From Hymenobacter rubidus (lineage in GTDB: Bacteria; Bacteroidota; Bacteroidia; Cytophagales; Hymenobacteraceae), in contig NZ_JAERQF010000019.1 of assembly GCF_016734815.1 (NCBI RefSeq), positions 37,642 through 101,641 on the forward strand: a DNA stretch of 64,000 bases. Direction: 5' to 3'. The translations under genes were made by a program, and so were the position numbers. How positions within the stretch are numbered: the stretch's first letter is position 1; the number at the start of each line of letters is the position of its first letter. Below, one piece after another: positions 15,852-26,343 of the stretch. Below the pieces are notes generated by a model, which worked only from the letters and a program-made list of their open reading frames with translations, did not search any database and was not told the origin of the DNA.

Positions 15852-18194
15852 ATGAAACACTTCTTCGCTTCGGTGCTGCTGGTGCTGGCCTTGGTGCCAG
15901 CCGCGCTGCACGCTCAAACCGCGCCGCCCATGCCGCCGGCTGCGCCCGCCGGCCTTACGGGCCAGGCCCTGCGCACCTGGTACCTCGACAACTGGTACAC
16001 CAACAAGCGCGTGGTGCTGAGCTACGCCGATGCCCGCGGCAAGATGTATAACTACGCCGATAACTACAGCAACATCGTCACCTGCGTGTATTCGGGCTAC
16101 ACCGAAACGGTGCCTTACAGCACCACCAACACCAGCACCTCAGTGGTCAGCCGCATCAACTGCGAGCACACCGTGCCCCAGTCATGGTTCAACCAGGTGG
16201 TGCGCATGCGCTCCGACATGCACCACCTGTTCCCGACTTACGATACCTGGAACAACCTGCGCGGCTCGGACCCCTACGCCGACATTCCCGACGCCACCAC
16301 CCAAACCTGGATGCGCCTGCTGGTAAGCCAGAACACTATCCCGACCGCCAACATCAACGAATGGAGCGAGGATACCAACACGCAGTTTGAGCCCCGCGAA
16401 GACCACAAGGGCAACGTGGCCCGCGCCGTTTTCTACTTCTACACCATGCACGGCGGGCAGCCCGAGCTGGCCGCCACCAACCACCAGGACATCAACTCCG
16501 TGGCCAACATCAATACCCTCTACGCCTGGCACCTGGCCGACCCGGTCGATGCCCACGAAATTGAGCGCAACCGCCGCGTGGCCGTCAGCCAGGGCAACTA
16601 CAACCCCTACATCGAGCACCCCGAAACCGTGGCGCCCGCCTGGGGCCTCACGCCGCCCGGCCCGGTGTTCAGCTTCGCATCGCCCTCGGGTACCATCACC
16701 GAAGGCAACGCCGGCACCGCCACCTACACCTTCACGCTGAGCCTGGCCCCGGCGGCTACCACCGCTACCACCGTACAGGTGAACCTGGACGCCGCGAATT
16801 CTACGGCCACCAACGGCACCGATTTCGCCTTCACCACCCCCACTACCGTGACCTTCCCGGCTGGCAGCACCAGCCAGACCGTGACGCTAACCGTGAACGG
16901 CGACACCCAGCCCGAGGCCGATGAAACCGTCATCCTGACCCTGAGCAACCCCAGCACCGGCAACAGCGTGGGCAGCCCCGGCACCCACACGCTCACCATC
17001 ACCAACGACGACGGCCCCGCGCCCACGGTCAACTTTGCCACCGCCGGCGGCACCATCACCGAAGGCAACACCGGCACCAGCACCTACACCGTGAACGTGA
17101 CGGCCAGCGGCACCCTGCCCACCGGCACCTTCACCGTGCCGGTGAGCGTGGACGCGGCCAACAGCACCGCCACCACCCCCAGCGACTACGTGCTGAACAC
17201 CACCAGCCTCACCTTCAGCAGCTCCGCCCTCACGCAAGCCGTGACCGTGACCGTGAACGGCGACCTGACCTTCGAGCCCAACGAAACCGTGCGCCTGCGC
17301 CTGGGCACGCCTTCCAACGCCACCGTCATTGTGGGGCAGCCCAGCCAGCACACGCTCACCATTCTGAACGACGACGCGGCCCCGGCCGGCGCGCCCTGCA
17401 CCAAGCCCTATTTCTCGCAGTACGTGGAGTCGAACGTGGGCAATACCAAGGTGCTGGAAATTTACAATCCCACGCTCTCGCCCATGCCGCTGGCCGGCAA
17501 GCGCGTGGTGCTCTACCAACCGGGCTCTACCACCGCCGGCACCACCCTCAACCTGAGCGGCACCATTGCCCCCGGCGACGTGTACGTGATTGGCAACGTG
17601 GGTTTGACGGATGCGACCACGCTGGCCCAGACCGACATTTTATCCACCGTATGCTATTTCAGCGGAGCGCACTCCATTGCCTTGTTTGATGCCACGGATA
17701 CGCTCGACGTTATCGGCGTAATCGGCCAGACGCCGCCTTCCGGCGGCTGGACAGTACCCAATGGCTCAACCCTGAACAACACCCTCGTGCGCCAGCCCAC
17801 CACCAGCCAGGGCGGCCGCTGGAACGGCCCCAACGGCAGTGTGACCTGGAGCGCCGGTGGCGTGGACAACTACGCCGGCGTGGGCAGCTACGTCAGCTCC
17901 GCCTGCTTCATTCCCACGGCGGCCCGCACTGCCTCGGTACTGCGCAACGCCCTCGAAATCTACCCGAACCCGGCCTCCGAAACCGTGCAGCTGCGCCTGC
18001 CCGGCGTGCCCACCGCCCGCCCCGCCACCGTGGAAGTGCTGGATATGCTGGGCCGCTCGGTGCGCCAGCGCACCGCCCAGCTCAGCGCCACCGAGGCCGT
18101 TTCGGTTGACCTGCGGGGCCTGCCCGCCGGCATTTACGCCGTGCGCGTCACCTGCGCCGACGTGGAATACACTGGACGCGTTGTCGTGCAATAA
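15852..18194 (+). CDS. Secreted endonuclease I with Calx-beta repeats, lamin-tail-like domain and T9SS sorting tail
   Basis: A 780-residue exported protein with signal MKHFFASVLLVLALVPAALH. Domains in order: endonuclease I family nuclease (about 35-265; NCEHTVPQSWF with His106, RSDMHHLFPT, EPREDHKGNVARA); two Calx-beta-type repeats (about 275-380 and 395-510; GTITEGN, DETVILTLSNPS, NDD endings); a lamin-tail-like beta domain (about 515-680; VLEIYNPTLSPMPLAGKRVV); and a T9SS type A sorting domain (about 698-780; EIYPNPASETVQL to GRVVVQ). It likely cleaves extracellular DNA for nutrient or biofilm use while attached to the surface or released. A strong terminator follows. Confidence 0.93.
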   Translation: MKHFFASVLLVLALVPAALHAQTAPPMPPAAPAGLTGQALRTWYLDNWYTNKRVVLSYADARGKMYNYADNYSNIVTCVYSGYTETVPYSTTNTSTSVVSRINCEHTVPQSWFNQVVRMRSDMHHLFPTYDTWNNLRGSDPYADIPDATTQTWMRLLVSQNTIPTANINEWSEDTNTQFEPREDHKGNVARAVFYFYTMHGGQPELAATNHQDINSVANINTLYAWHLADPVDAHEIERNRRVAVSQGNYNPYIEHPETVAPAWGLTPPGPVFSFASPSGTITEGNAGTATYTFTLSLAPAATTATTVQVNLDAANSTATNGTDFAFTTPTTVTFPAGSTSQTVTLTVNGDTQPEADETVILTLSNPSTGNSVGSPGTHTLTITNDDGPAPTVNFATAGGTITEGNTGTSTYTVNVTASGTLPTGTFTVPVSVDAANSTATTPSDYVLNTTSLTFSSSALTQAVTVTVNGDLTFEPNETVRLRLGTPSNATVIVGQPSQHTLTILNDDAAPAGAPCTKPYFSQYVESNVGNTKVLEIYNPTLSPMPLAGKRVVLYQPGSTTAGTTLNLSGTIAPGDVYVIGNVGLTDATTLAQTDILSTVCYFSGAHSIALFDATDTLDVIGVIGQTPPSGGWTVPNGSTLNNTLVRQPTTSQGGRWNGPNGSVTWSAGGVDNYAGVGSYVSSACFIPTAARTASVLRNALEIYPNPASETVQLRLPGVPTARPATVEVLDMLGRSVRQRTAQLSATEAVSVDLRGLPAGIYAVRVTCADVEYTGRVVVQ

Positions 18195-18223
18195 CGTTCG
18201 GATGCACAAACCTTTGATGCTAT

Positions 18224-18259
18224 AAAAAGCCCCTTGCTGATATCAGCAAGGGGCTTTTT
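18224..18259 (+). terminator. Rho-independent terminator after the endonuclease gene
   Basis: A perfect 36-bp palindrome with half-site AAAAAGCCCCTTGCTGAT, ending in a T run. It lies 30 bases after the stop codon and could act in both directions. Confidence 0.93.
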
Positions 18260-18308
18260 GATGTAGGGGGTTTAGAAGCCGTTAGAGTTGGTCGAAAACA
18301 TTCCAGCC

Positions 18309-18398
18309 CGTCCTGCTGAGCTTGTCGAAGCATCTCTCCCGTAACAGTAAATGAATTAGTCCCCCGGTAGAGATGCTTCGACAAGCTCAGCATAACCG
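18309..18398. repeat. Family B hairpin element (B5)
   Basis: The arms CGTCCTGCTGAGCTTGTCG and CGACAAGCTCAGCATAACCG carry the compensatory TTGT/ACAA pair. It is followed about 50 bases later by a C element. Confidence 0.83.
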
Positions 18399-18445
18399 TT
18401 TTGGTTAACTCAAACAGCTTCTCAGTTATACGCTCTTTCCCACAG

Positions 18446-18548
18446 CTGTCATCCTGAGCGGAGCGAAGGACCTTCTCACCGCTGAACCATTGGCAGTGAT
18501 TCAGTTGATACAAGCGTGAGAAGGTCCTTCGCAAGCTCAGGATGACAG
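18446..18548. repeat. Family C hairpin element (C2)
   Basis: Arms CTGTCATCCTGAGCGGAGCG and CTTCGCAAGCTCAGGATGACAG with inner stem AAGGACCTTCTCAC. The loop contains TTGGCAGTGATTCA, the B/C loop core. It lies between the endonuclease gene and the dnaX end. Confidence 0.87.
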
Positions 18549-18615
18549 ACGAGCATTAAAATGACACCTATACTGAAGCACGAGAGTTGCTTCCTCCTCG
18601 CCACAAGCCGTGTCG

Positions 18616-20742
<2,127 letters not shown>

Positions 20743-20754
20743 AAGTTCTGTCTA

Positions 20755-20762
20755 CAAAGTTA
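20755..20762 (-). promoter_or_regulatory. -7 box upstream of dnaX
   Basis: Read on the minus strand this is TAACTTTG, an exact TAnnTTTG match, 12 bases before the dnaX ATG. The -33 region (TTCC) is poor. Transcription from it would leave a very short leader. Confidence 0.45.
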
Positions 20763-20801
20763 CCCAGAAACGGGCGGCTTTGGAAGCGGTTTGCCCCTCA
20801 T

Positions 20802-20942
20802 CTGTCATCCTGAGCGCAGCGAAGGACCTTATCACGCTGGCACAGTTAGAAGTAGAAAATCAGCCTGCTTTTCGCATTAAACAAGAGTGCCGTTCAGCAT
20901 CGTTCATCCGTGAGAAGGTCCTTCGCTGCGCTCAGGATGACA
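20802..20942. repeat. Family C hairpin element (C3), long loop
   Basis: The arms CTGTCATCCTGAGCGCAGCG and GCTGCGCTCAGGATGACAG are perfect complements. The loop is unusually long (about 80 bases). It lies between divergently transcribed dnaX and ssrA. Confidence 0.88.
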
Positions 20943-21052
20943 GGCGTGAAAAGGAAACCTTCCCTCTTGCCTTGGCGTTTCTACCCCGAACCGCGTACCT
21001 TCGCGGCCCGCTTGGCATTAATCGGACTTGTGGGACTCGTTCTTTACCATTT

Positions 21053-21422
21053 GGGGATGACCGGAATTGACAGCTTGCGCAAATTGCGGGTAAGCGTGCC
21101 AGGAGTTGATGGAAGCTCTCCTGTCAAAAAATCTATCAACAATCAACTGGCGACTATTCGTACGCCATGGCTGCCTAGTTCAGAATTAGGTAATTGCCAT
21201 CGTTCCGCCCGGGTAAGTTTCTACACCTGGGAGTTCGGAGCGTCGTAAGTAGAAAATAGCCTTCGGGGAGCTGTGACCCGGGGGCGAAACCCAACTGCAG
21301 CTAAGGGAAGCTCAAGGGCCTGACTGACGCCTGGGCTTCTTCGAAAATTCAAGTCTGGATACGCACGTAGAAAGCACGTTGATTTCCTTGTCTGGACCAG
21401 GGTTCGAATCCCTGCATCTCCA
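21053..21422 (+). ncRNA. ssrA: Transfer-messenger RNA (tmRNA)
   Basis: The tRNA-like ends pair: 5' GGGGATG (21053-21059) with 3' CATCTCC (21415-21421) plus discriminator A. The T arm is GGGTTCGAATCCC. No CCA is encoded. The internal tag frame starts at GGC 21149 and reads Gly-Asp-Tyr-Ser-Tyr-Ala-Met-Ala-Ala then TAG (21176-21178), giving the tag A-GDYSYAMAA; the YAMAA ending is the expected degradation signal type. Length (370 nt) and the following terminator fit. tmRNA with SmpB rescues stalled ribosomes. ORFs that cross this region are not genes. Confidence 0.96.
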
Positions 21423-21426
21423 CTTT

Positions 21427-21457
21427 AAACCCCGTTTGCGGCAAGCAGGCGGGGTTT
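21427..21457 (+). terminator. Rho-independent terminator of ssrA
   Basis: A hairpin of about 13 bp (AAACCCCGTTTGC with GCAGGCGGGGTTT, including G-U pairs and a 5-nt loop) followed by TTC and further T residues. It starts five bases after the tmRNA 3' end. Confidence 0.9.
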
Positions 21458-21616
21458 TTCGGTTTTCAAGGGGCGGTATATGAGACACGTCATCACACCC
21501 TGCACGACTCGCTATGTGATGAGGTGGTCTGGGCAAGGCGGGCAGCAGAAGGTCGTAAACCAACTAAGCGATAAGCCACCGCCGGGGTTCATCGGCTAAA
21601 ACCGGCGAGGCGCTAT

Positions 21617-22360
21617 TTATAAACGGCGGCGCGCTGGTGGCTCGGCTTGCGCGGTGTTCATCCACCGGTCCCAGTGTGTGAAGTAATACCCGTAGTTTTT
21701 GGTGAAGAGCTGGTGGTGCAGGTTGTGGTGCGTGGCCGACGAGAGCAACCTGCCCCAGAAGCTGGACCGTTTTGTTTGCGGCACAAACTCGAAGCCTAAG
21801 TGCCCTACAATGTTGCTCAACAGCACTACCCCAAGGAAACCAGCAAACACATAAATGTGCAGCGGAAACACCAGAATGAGCGGAAACACTACGGCCCCTT
21901 CCAGCAGCGCCTCCACTGGATGAAAGGCATATGCGGCCCAGGGCGTGGGATTGGTGGAGCGGTGGTGCACGGTGTGCACGTGCCGGTAAAGCCAGCGCGT
22001 GTGCAGCAACCGATGCGTCCAATAAAAATACGTGTCGTGCAGCACCAGCACCAGCCCGCCCGACAGGCTCAGGTAGGCCCACCCGTGCTGGCGCACATCG
22101 GTATATAAGGTGGTGTGGCCTCGGGTATAAAGCCAGTACACCAGCACGCCGAGCAACGCAAAAATGTAGGCCGTGGAGCTGGAATAAACCAACTCGTGTC
22201 GGATTTGGTCGGCCTTAGGCGACCGGGGCTGAATTTTGAACCGCTGCAAGCCCGGTAGCCCGGGCCGGTAACACAGCGCGTAGCTCAGCCCGGCCAGCAC
22301 CGCATAGCGCGCAAAGGCCAGCACCACCAGCGCCAATACAATGTTTCCTTCGTGTTCCAT
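21617..22360 (-). CDS. Fatty acid hydroxylase/sterol desaturase superfamily membrane protein
   Basis: A 247-residue integral membrane di-iron protein, started at ATG 22360 (MEHEGNIVLALVV). A TTG nine codons upstream is a weaker choice. The histidine clusters are visible in order: HDTYFYWTHRLLH, HTVHHRS and ATHHNLHH, matching the superfamily's HxxxH, HxxHH, HxxHH pattern. Several hydrophobic spans surround them. The lipid substrate is not determinable; members hydroxylate fatty acids, sterols or carotenoids. It lies 42 bases downstream of the desaturase gene on the same strand, so they are likely co-transcribed for membrane lipid modification. Confidence 0.88.
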   Translation of the reverse strand: MEHEGNIVLALVVLAFARYAVLAGLSYALCYRPGLPGLQRFKIQPRSPKADQIRHELVYSSSTAYIFALLGVLVYWLYTRGHTTLYTDVRQHGWAYLSLSGGLVLVLHDTYFYWTHRLLHTRWLYRHVHTVHHRSTNPTPWAAYAFHPVEALLEGAVVFPLILVFPLHIYVFAGFLGVVLLSNIVGHLGFEFVPQTKRSSFWGRLLSSATHHNLHHQLFTKNYGYYFTHWDRWMNTAQAEPPARRRL

Positions 22361-22402
22361 GAGGCAGAGAAGTAACCGGTGCAACAAGAAGCCCGCCGAA
22401 CG

Positions 22403-23470
22403 TTAGCAGGAACTCAGTTTTTTGAGCAGTCGGAAATGCGACCCCAGGGCCCCAAATAGGGAATTGTGCCGGTAGCGCAAGCCGAACTCCTGCGCCGTGG
22501 CTCGCACCAGCTTGGTGATGGCCGGATAGTGCACATGACAATAGCGGGGAAATAGGTGGTGGGCTACATGATGATTGAGGCCGCTAAAGAGGAAGCTGAC
22601 GAGGCGCGAGTCGGGGCTGTAGTCGTCGGTGGTGCGCAGTTGGTGTTCGCCCCAACTGCAGTCCATGAGGCCGTCGGCGTTGGGCACGGCAAACACCGAG
22701 TCTTCTACGGCGTGGTTGGCCAGCAGGGCAAACATGGCCACCACCCCCGAACCCAGGTGCATGCACACAAACCCCAGCCCAATGTGCCAGAACGGCACCG
22801 GCAGCACCGCAGCCGGCACCACCAGCAGGTAGAACAGGTAAAAGGCTTTGCTGGCAACTAGCGTGAGCCAATGCACCGCAGCGTGGTGCGCCGTGGCCGT
22901 CCCAATCTTCGCGCGCCGGTAGTAGCTAAAGTCCCGAAACAGTACCCAGAACAAGATGTAGAATGGGTAGAGCACCCGCATGTACCAGTGCTGGAGCCGG
23001 TGTCTGGCGCGGGAAGTGGTGAAGGGTGTGACGCGCACCAGGGAGCTTTGCTCCAGGTCGATGTCCAGGCCCGGGATGTTGGTGTAGGCATGGTGCGACA
23101 CGGTGTGCTTATACTTATACATGTAGCCGTCGCCCCCCACCAGGTTGGCAAAGTGTAGCAGCACCGCATTGACCCACGGGCGAGCCGAGAATACGCCATG
23201 TGCTGCATCGTGCACCATGCTCATGGCCGCCAGCAGCAGGCAAACGCCCATTAGAAACCACATCGCCAAAAACAAGAATAATGGCATGGTTACCAGCAGA
23301 ATAATGCCGTAGCTGAGGCCGAACGACCCCGCAAAAAAGGCCGCCTTCCACCGCGCCTCCGGCGTGGCGTAGCGCGGAATTCCTTCCTGTGCAAAGTAGG
23401 CCTGCACCCGGCTTTTTAGGGTGTGGTAAAATCCATCGGATGGTTCGGGCTGAAAGCGAATACTGGCCAT
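22403..23470 (-). CDS. Membrane fatty-acid desaturase (acyl-CoA/lipid desaturase family)
   Basis: A 355-residue protein from MASIRFQPEPSDGFYH. A longer upstream frame has no family similarity. The three histidine boxes of membrane desaturases are present: HDAAHG, the central HTVSHHAYTN, and HHVAHHLFP near the C-terminus. Four or more hydrophobic spans are visible (for example LSYGIILLVTMPLFLFLAMW). The KYKHTVSHHAYTN type resembles linoleoyl-CoA/front-end-like desaturases, which introduce double bases... more precisely double bonds, into acyl chains. It is first in a two-gene unit with the hydroxylase-like gene and divergent from the HTH gene at 23785. Confidence 0.9.
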   Translation of the reverse strand: MASIRFQPEPSDGFYHTLKSRVQAYFAQEGIPRYATPEARWKAAFFAGSFGLSYGIILLVTMPLFLFLAMWFLMGVCLLLAAMSMVHDAAHGVFSARPWVNAVLLHFANLVGGDGYMYKYKHTVSHHAYTNIPGLDIDLEQSSLVRVTPFTTSRARHRLQHWYMRVLYPFYILFWVLFRDFSYYRRAKIGTATAHHAAVHWLTLVASKAFYLFYLLVVPAAVLPVPFWHIGLGFVCMHLGSGVVAMFALLANHAVEDSVFAVPNADGLMDCSWGEHQLRTTDDYSPDSRLVSFLFSGLNHHVAHHLFPRYCHVHYPAITKLVRATAQEFGLRYRHNSLFGALGSHFRLLKKLSSC

Positions 23471-23673
23471 GACTGTAGCAGGAAAAAGGTGAAAGCAAGA
23501 ATGAGAAAAGCAAGCATCGCACGGGCACCACTGCGGCACCAGCCACTGGCCCACGCTGTGACGCAGGCATTTACCCAACTTCGGAAAGCTACCGCCCGGC
23601 CTTGCGCATCCCTAATTGACTGCTACCGGCGTCCATTTTTATTTCCGCTGGTGCTGCGCCAAAACTGCTATTG

Positions 23674-23707
23674 CAAAGGTTCGGGCCGCAGGCTTGCCTA
23701 CTGCAAA
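23674..23707 (-). promoter_or_regulatory. Possible promoter for the desaturase gene
   Basis: On the minus strand there is TTTG (23707-23704), then 22 bases, then AACCTTTG (23681-23674), close to TTTG-N19-21-TAnnTTTG. It would give a leader of about 200 nt. The spacing is slightly long, so confidence is low. Confidence 0.28.
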
Positions 23708-23729
23708 GTCAGATTGAAGAGCTTGTGGC

Positions 23730-23767
23730 AATAATTACTACTTGCTCAAGGAAGCATCGTAATTATT
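23730..23767 (+). promoter_or_regulatory. Inverted repeat upstream of the HTH gene, possible operator
   Basis: AATAATTAC (23730-23738) is exactly complementary to GTAATTATT (23759-23767). TTACTA-CTTGCT also recurs as TTACTAGCTTGCT, giving a direct repeat, and it ends 17 bases before the ATG at 23785. The rest of the 314-bp divergent gap (23471-23784) shows no gene. Confidence 0.4.
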
Positions 23768-23784
23768 ACTAGCTTGCTTTCTGT

Positions 23785-24786
23785 ATGGAAACGCCCGATG
23801 CCCAGATTCGCTTCCTTCAGCAAGTCAAAGCCCAGTTGCTGCCTCACCAGTCGCTGGTGGAAGAAATAGCCGACGTGCTGGGCCTAAGCACCGATAGCGC
23901 CTATCGGCGCATTAGAGGCGAGAAGCCGCTGGACCTGCCCGAAGTGCAGAAAATAGGCGCCCGGTTTCGAGTGTCTATCGACCAATATCTTTTTCCGCAA
24001 ACCGAGGGCATCCTCTTCACAGGGCGGCAGCCCTTGCAGCAGGACCACGCTCTGGAGCGGTGGCTGCAGGACGTAGAAAATCAGCTAACGCTGGTAAACC
24101 GCTTTCTCGACTCGCATATCTACTTCATCATCAAGGACATTCCTTTGTTCTACCATTTCCAGATACCGGAGTTGGCCGAATTTAAGTTTTTCTTCTGGAT
24201 GAAGTCCATTCTCCACGACGACCAGTTGCGTGGGGTCAAGTTTCGGTTGGGTGATGCCCGGTACAGCCATCTGCACGTGGCCTGCCAGCGCATCATCAAG
24301 CTCTATACCCAAGTGGCCACCACCGAAATCTGGAACGTGGAAAGCCTAAACAGCGCCCTACGCCAAATTCAATTTTACCACGAGTCCGGCAACTTTGCAT
24401 CTGATGATGACGTGCGCCTGCTGTACGCCAAAGTAAGTGAGTTGCTCGACTACGTAGAGACGCAAGCCGAGCACGGCGTCAAGTGCATCCTGAGTCAGGT
24501 CCCTGCCTCCACCGCCCCGCCCTACCGCCTGTTTGTGAACGAGTTGATACTAGGCGACAACACGTTTGCCGCCGAACTGGGCAATACCCGCATCACCTTT
24601 CTCAACCACAGTGTGCTGTATTTTGTGGGCACCCGCGACGAGGGATTCAACGACTTCATGTTTGCTCACCTATCCAACCTTATGAAGAAATCGACCCTCA
24701 TCAGCGGCACTGGCGAAAAAGAGCGAACCCAGTTTTTCAACAGCTTGCGCCGCAACCTGCACACCCACGCGCTAGCCCTACGCTAA
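23785..24786 (+). CDS. Helix-turn-helix protein, putative transcriptional regulator
   Basis: A 333-residue cytosolic protein. The N-terminus (about 18-62) reads as an XRE-like helix-turn-helix: LVEEIADVLGLSTDSAYRRI with RGEKPLDLPEVQKIGARF. The remaining 270 residues are mostly helical, rich in aromatic and charged residues, with no enzyme motif I recognise (LYFVGTRDEGFNDFMFAHLS near the end). Similar architectures occur as uncharacterised Bacteroidota regulators. It is divergent from the desaturase gene and has an inverted repeat just before its start, so control of the lipid genes or of itself is plausible. That role is inference. Confidence 0.65.
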   Translation: METPDAQIRFLQQVKAQLLPHQSLVEEIADVLGLSTDSAYRRIRGEKPLDLPEVQKIGARFRVSIDQYLFPQTEGILFTGRQPLQQDHALERWLQDVENQLTLVNRFLDSHIYFIIKDIPLFYHFQIPELAEFKFFFWMKSILHDDQLRGVKFRLGDARYSHLHVACQRIIKLYTQVATTEIWNVESLNSALRQIQFYHESGNFASDDDVRLLYAKVSELLDYVETQAEHGVKCILSQVPASTAPPYRLFVNELILGDNTFAAELGNTRITFLNHSVLYFVGTRDEGFNDFMFAHLSNLMKKSTLISGTGEKERTQFFNSLRRNLHTHALALR

Positions 24787-25111
24787 GGACGTACTATCGC
24801 TGCTGTGCTTGTTCCACGTTGGGCAATGGTGGTCCACAGCCAACCCATTTCAGCGTAATTGTCTCAACAAGAGTGAAAGTTGCCACTTCTGCAAAACGAA
24901 CAGTCGTTAGTTTTTTTGCGGGAATGTATTACTTTTGCCATTACTTTCACCCCTTCTTTTCCCACCCGTCAACTCTCCGCCTGCGCTTGACAGGCACCGC
25001 TTCCATAATTCCGGAGCTGTGGTGCTGATGCAACGCAAGAGGCACTGGCCGCGCCGACAGCATTTTGAAATCGAGCGCGCCTGCTTCTAAAAGCCAGAGC
25101 CGAGTTCCCAC
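24787..25111. other. Intergenic region before paaE
   Basis: 325 bp with no supportable gene. It holds the operator-promoter candidate at 24895-24937 and a leader of about 170 nt to the paaE start. ORFs here on either strand lack any family similarity. Confidence 0.55.
24895..24937 (+). promoter_or_regulatory. paa promoter with overlapping TetR-like palindrome
   Basis: TTAG (24907-24910), 19 bases, then TACTTTTG (24930-24937) fits the Bacteroidota TTTG-N19-TAnnTTTG promoter with one mismatch in the -33 box. The palindrome AACGA-ACAG-TCGTT (24895-24908) overlaps the -33 box, where a repressor would block sigma. TetR-family PaaR regulators that respond to phenylacetyl-CoA are known in other phyla; no regulator gene is adjacent here. 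Confidence 0.55.
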
Positions 25112-26185
25112 ATGAGCAGGTTCCACAAACTCAAAATCAAGAACATCCGCCGCGAAACGCCCGATTGCGTTTCCCTGGCCTTTGAGGTGCCGGCCGAACT
25201 GCGCGAGGCTTTCCGCTACACCCCTGGGCAGTACCTGACCCTGCGCCGTGAGCACCAAGGCGAAGATTTGCGGCGGTCCTACTCCATTTGCAGCAGCCCG
25301 TTGGACGAGGAGTGGCGTGTGGCCATCAAGAAAGTGCCCGAGGGGCGCTTCTCGGCCCTGGCTGTGGATGGCCTGCACGTGGGCGACACGCTAGAGGTGA
25401 TGCCGCCGCAGGGCCGTTTCACCGCTACGCTGCACCCTTCGCATGCCAAGAGCTATGCATTGTTTGCAGCGGGCAGCGGCATCACGCCCATTCTGAGCAT
25501 CGTCAAAACGATATTGCTGACCGAGCCGGGCAGCCAGGTGTACTTGGTGTACGGCAACCGGGGGCGCAACTCCATTATTTTCAAGGAAGCCATTGAGGGG
25601 ATGAAGAATAAATTCCTTGACCGGCTGAGCGTGTTCCACATCCTGAGCCGCGAGCAGGGCGACAGCGACCTGTTTTTTGGCCGCCTCGACCAGGCCAAGA
25701 CGGCGCAGCTACTTGAGAAAGTGCTGCCGGCTTCGTTGCTCGATGAATGCTTCATCTGCGGGCCGGAGGAAATGATTCACGGCGTGCGCGCCGCTCTAGG
25801 CGAAGCTGGCGTAGCACCCGAGAAAATTCACTTCGAGCTCTTCACCGCTGCCAACGGGGCCAAGGCCAAAGCCGCCGTGCAGCGACCAGTGGGCGACGAC
25901 GACCAGAAAAGCCTGGTGACCCTGCGCCTCGACGGCCGCGCCTACTTGCTGGATATGTCGTACTACGGCGATACCGTGCTCGATGCCGCGCTGGCCGCCG
26001 GGGTTGATGCGCCGTATTCCTGCAAAAACGGCATGTGCAGCACCTGTCGGGCCCGCGTCACGGCCGGCACCGCCGCCATGGACGTAAACTACTCGCTTTC
26101 GGAAACGGAAGTGGCCAAAGGCTACGTTCTGACTTGTCAGGCCCGGCCAACTTCGGCCGAGGTTACCGTTGATTTTGACCATTGA
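25112..26185 (+). CDS. paaE: Phenylacetyl-CoA epoxidase reductase subunit PaaE
   Basis: A 357-residue reductase passing electrons from NAD(P)H to the PaaABC oxygenase. The order is FAD-binding domain (YTPGQYLTLRREHQGEDLRRSYSICSSP, with the RxYS motif), NAD-binding domain (AAGSGITPILSIVKTIL; ECFICGPEEMI), then a plant-type 2Fe-2S ferredoxin domain (about 265-357) with CKNGMCSTCRA and a later Cys in YVLTCQARP. It is unusual in being first and separated from paaABCD by a B repeat; many bacteria order it paaABCDE. It sits about 175 nt downstream of the proposed promoter. Confidence 0.94.
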   Translation: MSRFHKLKIKNIRRETPDCVSLAFEVPAELREAFRYTPGQYLTLRREHQGEDLRRSYSICSSPLDEEWRVAIKKVPEGRFSALAVDGLHVGDTLEVMPPQGRFTATLHPSHAKSYALFAAGSGITPILSIVKTILLTEPGSQVYLVYGNRGRNSIIFKEAIEGMKNKFLDRLSVFHILSREQGDSDLFFGRLDQAKTAQLLEKVLPASLLDECFICGPEEMIHGVRAALGEAGVAPEKIHFELFTAANGAKAKAAVQRPVGDDDQKSLVTLRLDGRAYLLDMSYYGDTVLDAALAAGVDAPYSCKNGMCSTCRARVTAGTAAMDVNYSLSETEVAKGYVLTCQARPTSAEVTVDFDH

Positions 26186-26200
26186 TGCGTTATTTAAGAA

Positions 26201-26295
26201 CGTCCTGCTGAGCGCAGTCGAAGCATCTCGCTCGCTTCGTTGACCGATTGATATACTGCTGCACGCGAGATGCTTCGACTGCGCTCAGCAGGACG
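26201..26295. repeat. Family B hairpin element (B6), inverted partner of B7
   Basis: The arms CGTCCTGCTGAGCGCAGTCG and CGACTGCGCTCAGCAGGACG are exact complements. Its reverse complement matches B7 (27329) almost throughout, including the loop (GCAGTATATCAATCGGTCAA against GCAGTACATCAATCGGTCAA). Together they flank paaA. Confidence 0.9.
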
Positions 26296-26343
26296 CTGTT
26301 TTTTTATCCCTAGAATACACCCGCAACCCACTCATTCAGTCCC

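Noticed and set aside
18309..18548. B and C hairpins as simple Rho-independent terminators
   Set aside because: They lack a consistent T run, occur inside operons (paa) and carry conserved loops; true terminators nearby (18224, 58893) look different.
21312..21563. Minus-strand ORF of 83 codons over the tmRNA 3' end
   Set aside because: It is antisense to the ssrA tRNA-like domain and its terminator; the open frame is a by-product of that RNA gene.
24483..25028. 181-codon plus-strand ORF across the end of the HTH gene
   Set aside because: It overlaps the HTH gene in another frame and runs into the paa promoter region without any family features.
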